Source of the DNA: Paracoccaceae bacterium
GTDB lineage: Bacteria; Pseudomonadota; Alphaproteobacteria; Rhodobacterales; Rhodobacteraceae
Assembly: GCA_021741465.1 (NCBI GenBank)
Contig: JAIOXV010000002.1
Coordinates: forward strand, 1 to 60,724
DNA: 60,724 nt
Direction: 5' to 3'
Shown here: one piece after another, positions 25,749-33,562 of the stretch
Layout: each line of letters opens with the position of its first letter
Position numbering within the stretch: the stretch's first letter is position 1
The notes under the pieces: model-generated
Database searches by the model: none
Seen by the model: only the letters and a program-made list of their open reading frames with translations
Told to the model about the DNA's origin: nothing
Program-made: the position numbers and the translations under genes

Positions 25749-26774
25749 TCAGCCCTCGGGCAGCATGGCATAGGCGCGGTCGATCGGCAAAAGCACGATC
25801 ATCCGCCCGCCATCCTTGACGGTTCCGGCGGCATTGCCCGCGGCATCGCCCGTGCCAAAAAAGATGTCTGCGCGCTGCGGCCCCTTGATGGCCCCGCCAG
25901 TGTCTTGGGCAACCATCAAGGATCGGATGGGATCAGCGCCATCTTTTTCGATCCACACCGGTGCGCCAAGGGGGGTGTAATAGGGATCTATCGCCACCGA
26001 CCGCATGGCCGAAATAGACCGGCCCATCGCACCAAGCGGGCCCTTTTCTGCCGGCAGATCGTCAAGTTTGCGAAAGAACACGTAAGACGGGTTGTGATTA
26101 AGAAGTGCGCTGCCTGCCCTGCCGTTCCGTTTGACCCAAGACCGGATCTCCTGCGCCGAAACCTGGTCAGGCGTATGCGTGCCCAAGCGAACCATCTCGG
26201 CCCCGACCGAGCGGTAGGGGTGGCCGTTCTTGCCGCCGTATCCCACGCGCATCACCCGCCCGTCGGGCAGGCGAATGCGGCCAGAGCCTTGAATCTGCAA
26301 GAAATAAACCTCGACTGGGTCTTCAAGCCAGGCAAGCTCTAGCCCGCGGCCGCGCAAGGCGCCAGACTCGATCGCGGCGCGGTCCAGATAGGCCTGACCA
26401 TCGGTCAAATCTGGCGGCTTGCGATAGATCGGATAGGCAAAACGCGGGCTGCGGGTCAAAGAGCCTGCAAGTTCGGGCTCATAATAGCCGGTGAAAAGCG
26501 CGGGCGGGGTGCCGATGATGACCGGCTTGAAGAACAGTTCGAAAAACGCCTTGGCCGAGGCGTCGGACGCGCCGGCATCTTCGGCAAAAGCGCAAATCGG
26601 CTTCCAGTCCGGGTCTGTCAGCTTGTCACATGTTGAAAGAAACGCCGTCAGCGCGGCGCGATGATTGTCGCCATCCCACCCGCTCAGCCCCTCGAAATCG
26701 AGCATCTGGGCCGGCGCAGGGCCAGCCCCGGTCATGCCAAGAGCCAGAAGGCAAAGGGCAGCGAAGGCACGCAT
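25749..26774 (-). CDS. mltA: Membrane-bound lytic murein transglycosylase A (MltA)
   Basis: A 341-residue exported lytic transglycosylase. The first 22 residues form a signal peptide ending APAQ; no lipobox Cys is seen, so it is probably periplasmic rather than a lipoprotein. Conserved MltA blocks are LFTGYYEPEL near residue 118, YFLQIQGSGRIRLPDG near 164-179 and the catalytic-Asp region VAQDTGGAIKGPQRADIFFG near residue 290. It cleaves the glycan chain to 1,6-anhydro-MurNAc. Its first base overlaps the last base of the Tim44-like gene, so these are co-transcribed. Confidence 0.95.
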   Translation of the reverse strand: MRAFAALCLLALGMTGAGPAPAQMLDFEGLSGWDGDNHRAALTAFLSTCDKLTDPDWKPICAFAEDAGASDASAKAFFELFFKPVIIGTPPALFTGYYEPELAGSLTRSPRFAYPIYRKPPDLTDGQAYLDRAAIESGALRGRGLELAWLEDPVEVYFLQIQGSGRIRLPDGRVMRVGYGGKNGHPYRSVGAEMVRLGTHTPDQVSAQEIRSWVKRNGRAGSALLNHNPSYVFFRKLDDLPAEKGPLGAMGRSISAMRSVAIDPYYTPLGAPVWIEKDGADPIRSLMVAQDTGGAIKGPQRADIFFGTGDAAGNAAGTVKDGGRMIVLLPIDRAYAMLPEG

Positions 26775-27433
26775 CAGTCCCCGGTGGCCACAAGCTGCCA
26801 GTTCGGGTCTTGAACCCCCATCCGGCGCGCAAAGGTCCAGCTGTCGCGTTGGCGTTTGACGCTGGTCGGGTGACCATCGACCACCTCGCCCGCCTTGTTC
26901 TTGACCACAGAAATCAATTCGCCGGTAAAGCGCACGGTGATTTCGGCGGTTTTGCTGGTGGCATCAAATTCGGCTTCGGAAAGCGTCAGCTCTCGCAGGC
27001 CGACAAAATTCGCCTCGACTTTCAGGCCTTCGCGTTCGCGCGCGTTGATGGCCTGGGCGAAGCTGGCTTCGACCTCATCGTTCAGGAAGGGGCGGATCGC
27101 CTCGATATCGCCGCGCTCGAAGGCCATGAGGATCATCTCATAGGCGCCGCGCGCACCGGTCAGGAACTCTGAAACCGAAAAGCCGGGTTCAGCGTGTTTC
27201 ATGGCGGCAAGGGCGCGGGCGTTGTCCGAACCATCTTCGACATGGTCGATGATGTCACGATCAGGGCCGCCTTCGATAACCTCGAAGGGGCGCTTTGCGC
27301 GCGGGCGGACGTCTTCCACCGGAACGGGCGGCTTTTCAAAGCCTTCGCGCGTGCCCAAAACGGACCGAAGTTTCAAAATCAGAAAGATGGCAATCCCGGC
27401 GAGGACCAGAAGCTGCAGAAGAGATGAATTCAT
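26774..27433 (-). CDS. Tim44/TimA family membrane adaptor protein
   Basis: A 219-residue protein starting MNSSLLQLLVLAGIAIFLILKLRSVLG, with one transmembrane segment at residues 5-21. A charged linker follows, then a Tim44-like domain from about residue 80 (FLTGARGAYEMILMAFERGD). C-terminal SVKRQRDSWTFARRMGVQDPNWQLVATGD is the family's typical end. TimA proteins are inner-membrane adaptors of alphaproteobacteria; their partners are unclear. An upstream in-frame extension to 27748 overlaps fxsA in antisense and is rejected. Divergent from fxsA; followed by mltA. Confidence 0.93.
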   Translation of the reverse strand: MNSSLLQLLVLAGIAIFLILKLRSVLGTREGFEKPPVPVEDVRPRAKRPFEVIEGGPDRDIIDHVEDGSDNARALAAMKHAEPGFSVSEFLTGARGAYEMILMAFERGDIEAIRPFLNDEVEASFAQAINAREREGLKVEANFVGLRELTLSEAEFDATSKTAEITVRFTGELISVVKNKAGEVVDGHPTSVKRQRDSWTFARRMGVQDPNWQLVATGD

Positions 27434-27545
27434 TGTGCCCTCGGTACGAAATGCGCCTTGCGGGGGTTGGTGCTTTCGGCGCTTGGACCCTATGTAGGTG
27501 CTGGGGGCGTTCAAGTCCAGTTTGCAGCGCCCAGAGGATGAAAAC

Positions 27546-27995
27546 ATGTGGCCATTCGTGCTGATACTTGCCGTTCCGCTGATTGAGATCGGGCTTTTCG
27601 TGACATTGGGTGGCGCGATTGGCCTGTGGGGAACGCTGGCCTTTGTGCTTGGCTCTGCGGTTTTGGGCATGGCGGTGCTGCGGCAGAGTGGGCTGACAAG
27701 ACCTGTGGCGGGCCGGGGCCTGATGGTGCAGATCGCGGGGCAAAGCATGACGATGCTTGCGGGGGTTTTCCTGATCCTGCCGGGTTTTCTTACCAGCGCG
27801 CTGGGCGGGCTGCTTTTGCTGCCACCCGTTCAGGCGGCTGTGGTCTGGGCTTTGCGACACAGGCTTGGCGCGGGCCGCTTTGGCGGTATGGATGGTGACA
27901 GCCCAAGCGCGCCTGATGTGATTGATGCCGAATATGAAATCGTGCCTCCGCGCCAGGACCAGCAGCGCCCCCCTTCAAGGTGGACGCAGGATTGA
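27546..27995 (+). CDS. fxsA: FxsA family cytoplasmic membrane protein
   Basis: A 149-residue membrane protein with three to four hydrophobic segments in residues 2-105 and a Pro/Gln-rich cytosolic tail. It has the FxsA motifs: PLIEIGLFVTLG near residue 12, GLMVQIAGQSMTMLAGVFLILPGFLTS near 60-85 and LLLLPPVQ. E. coli FxsA suppresses F exclusion of phage T7; the natural role is unknown. Start at the ATG giving MWPFVLIL; an upstream ATG at 27498 is not conserved. It lies 57 bases before secB. Confidence 0.9.
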   Translation: MWPFVLILAVPLIEIGLFVTLGGAIGLWGTLAFVLGSAVLGMAVLRQSGLTRPVAGRGLMVQIAGQSMTMLAGVFLILPGFLTSALGGLLLLPPVQAAVVWALRHRLGAGRFGGMDGDSPSAPDVIDAEYEIVPPRQDQQRPPSRWTQD

Positions 27996-28051
27996 GGCCA
28001 CTGGCGCGACCTGATAGGAACAGCCAAGACCGATCAATGAGGAGAGATGAT

Positions 28052-28540
28052 ATGGCCGAAGAGAACGGCGAGGCACCGCAGGTTCGGATGTCTGTTCTGG
28101 CACAGTTCGTGCGTGACATGTCTTTTGAAAACATGGCGGCCCAAAAGGGCCTTACCGGCGCCGACGTGCAGCCCGATATTCAGGTGGCCGTCAGCCTTGA
28201 TGCGCGCAAGCGGCAGGCCGACCATCAGTTCGAGATTGTGACGAAGTACAAGGTCACCTCGAAGAACAAGGCCAATGATGAGGTCTTGTTCCTGCTTGAA
28301 GTCGATTATGGCGGGGTTTTCCATGTGGAAGGCGTGCCGGAAGACCAGTTGCACCCGTTCTTGCTGATCGAGTGCCCCCGGCTGTTGTTCCCCTTTGTGC
28401 GCCGGATCATTTCGGATGTGACACGCGACGGGGACTTTCCGCCGCTGAACATCGACACCGTCGATTTCTTGGCGCTGTATCGTCAGGAAATGGCCCGTCG
28501 CGCCCAGGCATCTGTGCCGGCGCAGACCGTAGCGAACTGA
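28052..28540 (+). CDS. secB: Protein-export chaperone SecB
   Basis: A 162-residue tetrameric chaperone that keeps preproteins unfolded for SecA. Family blocks seen: VLAQFVRDMSFENM, PDIQVAVSLDARK, FLLEVDYGGVF and LLIECPRLLFPFVRRIISDVTRDGDFPPLNIDTVDF (typical C-terminal core). The ATG at 28052 follows GGAGAG by 7 bases. In alphaproteobacteria secB usually neighbours dnaQ and the Tim44 gene near the origin, as here. Confidence 0.97.
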   Translation: MAEENGEAPQVRMSVLAQFVRDMSFENMAAQKGLTGADVQPDIQVAVSLDARKRQADHQFEIVTKYKVTSKNKANDEVLFLLEVDYGGVFHVEGVPEDQLHPFLLIECPRLLFPFVRRIISDVTRDGDFPPLNIDTVDFLALYRQEMARRAQASVPAQTVAN

Positions 28541-28574
28541 TCTTAAAGCAAAATCCGCTTTTCAAACCTGCGGT

Positions 28575-29273
28575 TCAGGCGCGCTTTTTCCAAAGCGCGC
28601 CTTCGCCCATTTTGACCATGAATTCGGCATGCGCGCGGGCCTCATCCTCGGTTATGCGGGGGGGGAGGGGTTCGGGCCTGGGGCGCGGGCGCCAGTCATC
28701 AGCGGCGCCGTTGGCTGTTGTGGCTGATTTCATCGGCTGGTTTGCGAGGCCAAAATCCGGCTGCCTGCCACCGATCAGTTCAAGATAAACCTCTGCCAGA
28801 ATTTCACTGTCGAGAAGTGCGCCGTGTTTTTCGCGCGCCGAGTTGTCGACGCCAAAGCGGCGGCACAACGCATCCAGCGAGGCCGGAGAGCCGGGGAATT
28901 TCTGCCGGGAAATGGCCAGCGTGTCGATGGCGCGCGACCATTCGATGGTGGACAGGCCGGCCAGCTTCAGTTCGAAATTCAGGAACTTCACATCGAACGC
29001 CGCGTTGTGAATGACCAGTTTTGCATCGCCTATGAAGTCGAGAAAATCTCGGCCGATGTGTTTGAACACAGGTTTGTCCCGCAGAAAATCATCGCCAAGG
29101 CCATGCACCTCGAACGCCTCTTTCGGCATGTTGCGTTCGGGATTGATGTACTGATGATAGGTTTTGCCGGTTGGCATGTGGTTTTCCAGCTCTACCGCGC
29201 CGATTTCGACGATGCGGTGGCCTTCGCTGGGCTCAAAACCTGTGGTTTCGGTGTCGAGGACGATTTCACGCAT
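28575..29273 (-). CDS. dnaQ: DNA polymerase III epsilon subunit DnaQ
   Basis: A 232-residue 3'-5' proofreading exonuclease. Exo I VLDTETTGFEP carries Asp7 and Glu9; Exo II VIHNAAFDVKFLNFEL carries Asp; Exo III REKHGALLDSEILAEVYLEL has the His and Asp. It ends with a proline-rich tail and the alpha-binding C-terminus. Start chosen at the ATG beginning MREIVLDTETT; the longer frame lies inside coaE. Overlaps coaE by 8 bases on the same strand. Confidence 0.97.
   Translation of the reverse strand: MREIVLDTETTGFEPSEGHRIVEIGAVELENHMPTGKTYHQYINPERNMPKEAFEVHGLGDDFLRDKPVFKHIGRDFLDFIGDAKLVIHNAAFDVKFLNFELKLAGLSTIEWSRAIDTLAISRQKFPGSPASLDALCRRFGVDNSAREKHGALLDSEILAEVYLELIGGRQPDFGLANQPMKSATTANGAADDWRPRPRPEPLPPRITEDEARAHAEFMVKMGEGALWKKRA
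28578..28601. repeat. Strong hairpin over the 3' end of dnaQ
   Basis: GGCGCGCTTT and AAAGCGCGCC form a perfect 10-base stem with a TTCC loop, lying within the last codons of dnaQ. It is 37 bases after the secB stop, so it may act as a bidirectional transcription stop for these convergent genes, though no T-run follows. Confidence 0.5.
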
Positions 29274-29859
29274 GGTGGGTCTCGCGGATGTGGCTGATGA
29301 GGGCCCGCACATAGGCGCGGGTGCTGTCCATCGACAGGGTTTCAACGATATGTGCGGCGCGGGCGCGCTTTTCTCCATCGGGCATCTGGCGTGCCAGAAT
29401 TGTCTCTAATTGGCTTATCGTCATGGTTCCGCGCGCCAGAACCCGCGCTTTCTGCAACGGGGCGGGCGCGGTGCAAAGCAAGGTTGCATCCATCTGCGCC
29501 TCGGTTCCCTTTTCAAACAGCAGGGGTATGTCGAAAACCACGATATCGGCCGTGGCAGCCACGATGAAAGCATCACGATCTGCGGCGACAAGCGGGTGGA
29601 CGATGGATTCAAGTTTGGCCAGCGCGCTTTGGTCACGGGCAATCCAGCCTTTCAGCGCCACGCGATCAATTCCGGCGGATGAGGCAGCGTTTGGGCACAG
29701 GGCGGCAATGGGCGCGACTGCGGCACCCCCGGGCGCATAAAGCCGGTGGGTCGCAGCATCAGCATCCCAGACCGGGAGACCTTCGGCTGCAAACATTGCG
29801 GCGGTTGTGGATTTGCCCATGCCGATTGAGCCGGTAAGGCCAAGACGAAAGGGGATCAT
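29266..29859 (-). CDS. coaE: Dephospho-CoA kinase CoaE
   Basis: A 197-residue P-loop kinase, last step of CoA synthesis. Walker A GSIGMGKS is at residues 10-17; VWDADAATHRLY follows, with the conserved DAD substrate site; FDIPLLFEKG near residue 109 is the Walker B/lid region. Start preceded within aroE's 3' end: overlaps aroE by 4 bases (ATGA) and dnaQ by 8, so maf-aroE-coaE-dnaQ is one operon reading away from the origin. Confidence 0.96.
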   Translation of the reverse strand: MIPFRLGLTGSIGMGKSTTAAMFAAEGLPVWDADAATHRLYAPGGAAVAPIAALCPNAASSAGIDRVALKGWIARDQSALAKLESIVHPLVAADRDAFIVAATADIVVFDIPLLFEKGTEAQMDATLLCTAPAPLQKARVLARGTMTISQLETILARQMPDGEKRARAAHIVETLSMDSTRAYVRALISHIRETHHA

Positions 29860-30695
29860 GACCCAAGCACGGCTTGGCGGGTTGCTTCATCGACGGCAGG
29901 CGTCGGGCCAAACCAGCGTTCAAACCCTGGCGCTGCCTGGTGCAAGAGCATGCCCAGACCATCAACCACTGTGGCACCCCGCGATTCGGCCTCGATCAGG
30001 AAGCTGGTCTTGAGGGGGTTATAGACCAGATCATTCACCACCGCCCCCGGATGAAGCGCATCAAGCGGCACCCGAAAGTCAGGCTTTCCCGCCATGCCGA
30101 GCGAGGTTGTGTTGATGACTGAGACTGCGCCCTCCAGCATATTGGCCGCCTGCACCCATTCATAAACCGAAACTTTGGCCCCAAAATCGGCACGCAACGC
30201 ATCAGCCCGGGCCCGACTGCGGTTGGCAATGCGGATTTCAGGGGCGCCAACCTCGATAAGGGCGGCAACAACGGCGCGGGAGGCGCCACCTGCGCCCAAA
30301 ACAGCGGCGGGGCCAGCGGCGGGGTTCCAGCCAGGCGCGTTCTGCCGCAAGTTGGCGACAAAGCCGGCGCCATCGGTGTTGTCGGCGTGGATCTTGCCGT
30401 CTTTGCGGAAGATAAGCGTGTTGGCGGCCCCGATCAGCGCAGCACGGTCGGATATGACGTCGGCAATCTTCAAGATCGCCTCTTTGTGGGGGATGGTGAC
30501 ATTCAGCCCAACAAAACCGATCTTTGGCAGCAGACGAATTGTGGATTCAAGATCGGCTGGTGCCACATCCATAGGGATGTAGTGCCCCTTCACCCCATAG
30601 CGACGCAGCCAATAGCCATGCAGCGCGGGCGAGCGGCTGTGGGCTATCGGGTGGCCGATCACGCCGGCGAGTGGGATTTTTTGCAACTCGGTCAT
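29856..30695 (-). CDS. aroE: Shikimate dehydrogenase AroE
   Basis: A 279-residue NADPH enzyme reducing 3-dehydroshikimate to shikimate. Substrate motif HSRSPALHGYW, catalytic Lys71 in NVTIPHKEAI and Asp108 in HADNTDGAGF. NADP-binding GAGGASRAV near residue 134 and NRSRARADAL (phosphate-binding Arg) follow. C-terminal DGLGMLLHQAAPGFERWFG is typical. ATGA overlap with both maf and coaE. Confidence 0.96.
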   Translation of the reverse strand: MTELQKIPLAGVIGHPIAHSRSPALHGYWLRRYGVKGHYIPMDVAPADLESTIRLLPKIGFVGLNVTIPHKEAILKIADVISDRAALIGAANTLIFRKDGKIHADNTDGAGFVANLRQNAPGWNPAAGPAAVLGAGGASRAVVAALIEVGAPEIRIANRSRARADALRADFGAKVSVYEWVQAANMLEGAVSVINTTSLGMAGKPDFRVPLDALHPGAVVNDLVYNPLKTSFLIEAESRGATVVDGLGMLLHQAAPGFERWFGPTPAVDEATRQAVLGS

Positions 30696-31294
30696 GCGGG
30701 AATAAAACCTCGGGTCGCAAGGTAGGACAAGAGGGGAAGAAGTGGCAAACCAAGGATTGTGAAGTAATCGCCATCGATGCGGTCAAAAAGCCGGATGCCT
30801 TCCGCCTCGAGCATATATCCGCCGACCGAGTGGCTGATCTGGGGCCAGTTTCGCGACAGATAGGCGTCGAGATAGTCTTCTGAGAAATTGCGCATGACAA
30901 GGCGGGCCTGACCGACATGACGCCAGATCGGGCGCGCGTTTTCGTAAAGAACGGCGGCAGAGAGCAAAGAGTGGCTTTCGCCGCGCAGGGCAAGCAGCTG
31001 GGTACGGGCCTCGTCAAGGCTTTCAGGTTTGGAGAAAATCCTGCCCTTGAAATCAAGCACCTGATCGCAGCCGAGAACAAGTTCGCCCGGCATGCGGTCA
31101 GACAGCTTTGCAGCCTTCATTTCCGCCAGCGCATCGGCAACGTCGCGGGGGCCGGCGTTTTCAGCTTCAAGGCTGCGGCGGATGGTGTCTTCGTCGATCC
31201 GCGCAGGGTGAGCGTGAACGCTCAGACCCGCCGTTTGCAGCATGTGCAGGCGGACCGCCGAGTTGGAAGCGAGGATCAGTGGTCGGGACATCAT
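30692..31294 (-). CDS. maf: Maf family nucleoside-triphosphate pyrophosphatase
   Basis: A 200-residue Maf protein that hydrolyses non-canonical or excess nucleotides to monophosphates. Signatures: LILASNSAVRLHMLQTAGL (usually ASxSpRR), ARIDED near residue 32, ELVLGCDQVL with the catalytic Asp, and HSVGGYMLEAEGIRLFDRIDGDYFTILGLPLLPLL. Two adjacent ATG (31294 and 31291) are possible starts. The usual ASxSPRR is here ASNSAVR, a mild deviation. It is the first gene left of the origin, and a perfect DnaA box abuts its start codon. It heads the maf-aroE-coaE-dnaQ operon. Confidence 0.93.
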   Translation of the reverse strand: MMSRPLILASNSAVRLHMLQTAGLSVHAHPARIDEDTIRRSLEAENAGPRDVADALAEMKAAKLSDRMPGELVLGCDQVLDFKGRIFSKPESLDEARTQLLALRGESHSLLSAAVLYENARPIWRHVGQARLVMRNFSEDYLDAYLSRNWPQISHSVGGYMLEAEGIRLFDRIDGDYFTILGLPLLPLLSYLATRGFIPA

Positions 31295-31303
31295 TGTGGA
31301 TAA
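31295..31303 (-). promoter_or_regulatory. Perfect DnaA box TTATCCACA abutting the maf start
   Basis: The exact consensus reads on the minus strand and ends directly at the first ATG of maf. DnaA bound here could also affect expression of the maf operon. Confidence 0.8.
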
Positions 31304-31677
31304 AGCCGGGAGGAATGACGGGAAGTTTGGTGGAAACGAGCCTCTTTCGAGAGTTTGGCAAAGGAGGCGGTGGTTTACCCCATATTGTCAAGGCAACACA
31401 GGCGGGTTCTCCACATCTGGACAAGCCAAAACATATGGTGGGGAAGATCAGCTTTCCACAGGGGTGAGAACGATGAAGATAGGTCGGACTGGTTCATTAA
31501 CCAATTGTAAATGAATGAAATAGTGAACGGTTTGTAAACTTCGGGCCCGTTTTCCACAGGGATGTTCAATGTGGACAAGATGGTGGGCGAAAGCTTGTAT
31601 TCCGATACCCACAGGGCTTACATCATCATCATCTTATTTCTATCTTGATTAGTAATAAGAAGAGCAGCGAGGCGCAG
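31295..31677. other. Chromosomal replication origin (oriC)
   Basis: This 383-base region has no gene and is the only long gap in the window. It holds a perfect DnaA box (TGTGGATAA, 31295-31303), three near-perfect ones (TTCTCCACA 31407-31415, TTTTCCACA 31550-31558, TGTGGACAA 31570-31578), and weaker two-mismatch copies at 31416, 31452 and 31605. An AT-rich stretch with an ATC repeat (31620-31660) is a plausible unwinding site. A CtrA-like TTAA-N7-TAAA lies at 31497-31511. Genes on both sides read away from it, and parABS lies 3-9 kb off, as in other alphaproteobacteria. No experimental proof is possible here. Confidence 0.85.
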
Positions 31678-32142
31678 ATGGGCGGATTTTTGGCGGACTG
31701 GTATCTTTGGACCAAAGCCTTGCATGTGGTTTCCGTGATCTCATGGATGGCCGGGCTGTTCTATCTGCCCCGGCTTTTTGTTTATCATGTTGAGGGGCTG
31801 AAGAAGCAGGGCGTTGAAGCTGGCAGCGATGTTGATCTGTTGTTTCAGCATCAAGAGCGGTTGCTTTTGAAAGCGATTATGAACCCCGCAATGATTGCCA
31901 CCTGGGCCTTTGGGTTGGGACTTGTTTTCACTCCGGGTGTGGTTTCGTGGGACATGGCTTGGCCTTGGGTCAAGGTTGTGGCTGTGGTCGGCATGACGGT
32001 GTTTCACATGTGGTTGGCAGGGCGGCGCAAGGATTTCCTGAAGGGCCAGAACAGCCTGTCTGGAAGAGCCTTTCGCATGATGAACGAGGTGCCGACGGTT
32101 TTCATGCTGATGGCGGTCTTTGCAGTGATCTTGAAGTTCTGA
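31678..32142 (+). CDS. hemJ: Protoporphyrinogen IX oxidase HemJ
   Basis: A 154-residue integral membrane protein, with four hydrophobic segments (about residues 9-30, 56-75, 86-103, 130-153). The HemJ family pattern includes WTKALHVVSVISWMAGLFYLPRLFVYH with the conserved His and Arg. HemJ oxidises protoporphyrinogen IX in bacteria lacking HemG and HemY oxidase. The ATG at 31678 has GAGG 7 bases upstream; an extension to 31645 would run into the AT-rich origin edge. First gene right of the origin; rho follows 121 bases later. Confidence 0.93.
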   Translation: MGGFLADWYLWTKALHVVSVISWMAGLFYLPRLFVYHVEGLKKQGVEAGSDVDLLFQHQERLLLKAIMNPAMIATWAFGLGLVFTPGVVSWDMAWPWVKVVAVVGMTVFHMWLAGRRKDFLKGQNSLSGRAFRMMNEVPTVFMLMAVFAVILKF

Positions 32143-32146
32143 AAGC

Positions 32147-32175
32147 TTGACTTGCCGATGTTGCGGGACTATCCG
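32147..32175 (+). promoter_or_regulatory. Candidate promoter for rho
   Basis: TTGACT (32147-32152) and TATCCG (32170-32175) with a 17-base spacer lie just after hemJ and about 90 bases before the rho start, leaving a leader RNA. The -10 is weak. Confidence 0.35.
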
Positions 32176-32263
32176 GGCGGTCATGCGTGGGCCGTCCGGC
32201 CGGAAGCGCTTTCCCGATCTTGCAGAGCTGATCGTCCGCAATGGACGGCAATAGGAATATTCC

Positions 32264-33535
32264 ATGACCGTTGAGCATTTGAATCTTGCTGATCTTAAGG
32301 CCAAGACCCCGGCAGAGTTGCTGGCGATGGCCGAGGAATGGGAGATTGAGAACGCGCCGAGCATGCGTAAAGGCGAGATGATGTTCTCGATCCTGAAGGA
32401 GCATGCTGAAGAAGGTTGGGAAATTGGCGGCGACGGTGTGTTGGAGGTTTTGCAGGACGGGTTTGGGTTCCTGCGCTCACCTTCTGCGAACTATCTGCCT
32501 GGGCCGGATGATATTTACGTCAGCCCCGAGATGATTCGGCAGTTTTCGCTTCGCACCGGGGATTCGATTGAGGGTGTCATTCAGGCCCCACGCGAGAACG
32601 AGCGTTATTTCAGCCTTATTAAGGCGACAAAGATCAATTTCGATGATCCTGAAAAGGCCAGACACAAGGTTCACTTTGACAACCTGACGCCGCTTTATCC
32701 GGATGAGCGGTTGAAGATGGAGACCGAAGACCCGACGATCAAGGATCGCTCGGCGCGGATCATTGATCTGGTTTGTCCGATTGGGAAAGGCCAAAGGGCT
32801 TTGATCGTGGCCCCGCCCAGAACCGGTAAGACGGTGCTCCTGCAGAACATCGCCCATTCGATCGCGACAAATCACCCGGAATGCTATCTGATTGTTCTGT
32901 TGATCGATGAACGGCCTGAAGAAGTGACAGACATGCAGCGCTCGGTCAAGGGTGAGGTGGTGTCTTCTACCTTTGACGAACCGGCGACGCGCCATGTTGC
33001 CGTGGCTGAGATGGTGATTGAAAAGGCAAAAAGACTGGTCGAGCACAAGCGCGATGTTGTCATCTTGCTGGATTCGATCACGCGTCTTGGACGCGCGTTC
33101 AACACAGTGGTTCCGTCATCGGGTAAGGTCTTGACCGGCGGGGTTGATGCGAATGCTTTGCAGCGGCCGAAGCGCTTTTTCGGTGCGGCGCGGAACATTG
33201 AAGAGGGCGGTTCGCTTACCATCATTGCGACAGCCCTGATCGATACCGGAAGCCGGATGGATGAGGTTATCTTTGAAGAATTCAAGGGCACCGGCAACAG
33301 CGAGATTGTGCTGGACCGTAAGGTCGCAGACAAGCGCGTCTTCCCTGCTATTGATATCTTGAAATCTGGAACGCGGAAGGAAGATCTGCTGGTTGACAAG
33401 ATCGACCTTCAGAAGACGTATGTGCTGCGCCGAATCTTGAACCCGATGGGGACGACTGACGCGATCGAATTCCTGCTGACAAAGCTGAAGCAAACGAAGT
33501 CGAACGCAGAATTCTTCGAATCCATGAACGCGTAA
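32264..33535 (+). CDS. rho: Transcription termination factor Rho
   Basis: A 423-residue hexameric RNA helicase. The N-terminal cold-shock-like RNA-binding domain has [23 protein letters not shown]. Walker [13 protein letters not shown] is near residue 185, [18 protein letters not shown] and the Q-loop region follow. An AGGA site precedes the ATG by 9 bases. It starts the plus-strand run rho-mnmE-mnmG-rsmG-parA-parB. Confidence 0.98.
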   Translation: MTVEHLNLADLKAKTPAELLAMAEEWEIENAPSMRKGEMMFSILKEHAEEGWEIGGDGVLEVLQDGFGFLRSPSANYLPGPDDIYVSPEMIRQFSLRTGDSIEGVIQAPRENERYFSLIKATKINFDDPEKARHKVHFDNLTPLYPDERLKMETEDPTIKDRSARIIDLVCPIGKGQRALIVAPPRTGKTVLLQNIAHSIATNHPECYLIVLLIDERPEEVTDMQRSVKGEVVSSTFDEPATRHVAVAEMVIEKAKRLVEHKRDVVILLDSITRLGRAFNTVVPSSGKVLTGGVDANALQRPKRFFGAARNIEEGGSLTIIATALIDTGSRMDEVIFEEFKGTGNSEIVLDRKVADKRVFPAIDILKSGTRKEDLLVDKIDLQKTYVLRRILNPMGTTDAIEFLLTKLKQTKSNAEFFESMNA

Positions 33536-33562
33536 AGCGGTTTATTATCAAGGGATTGAGTG

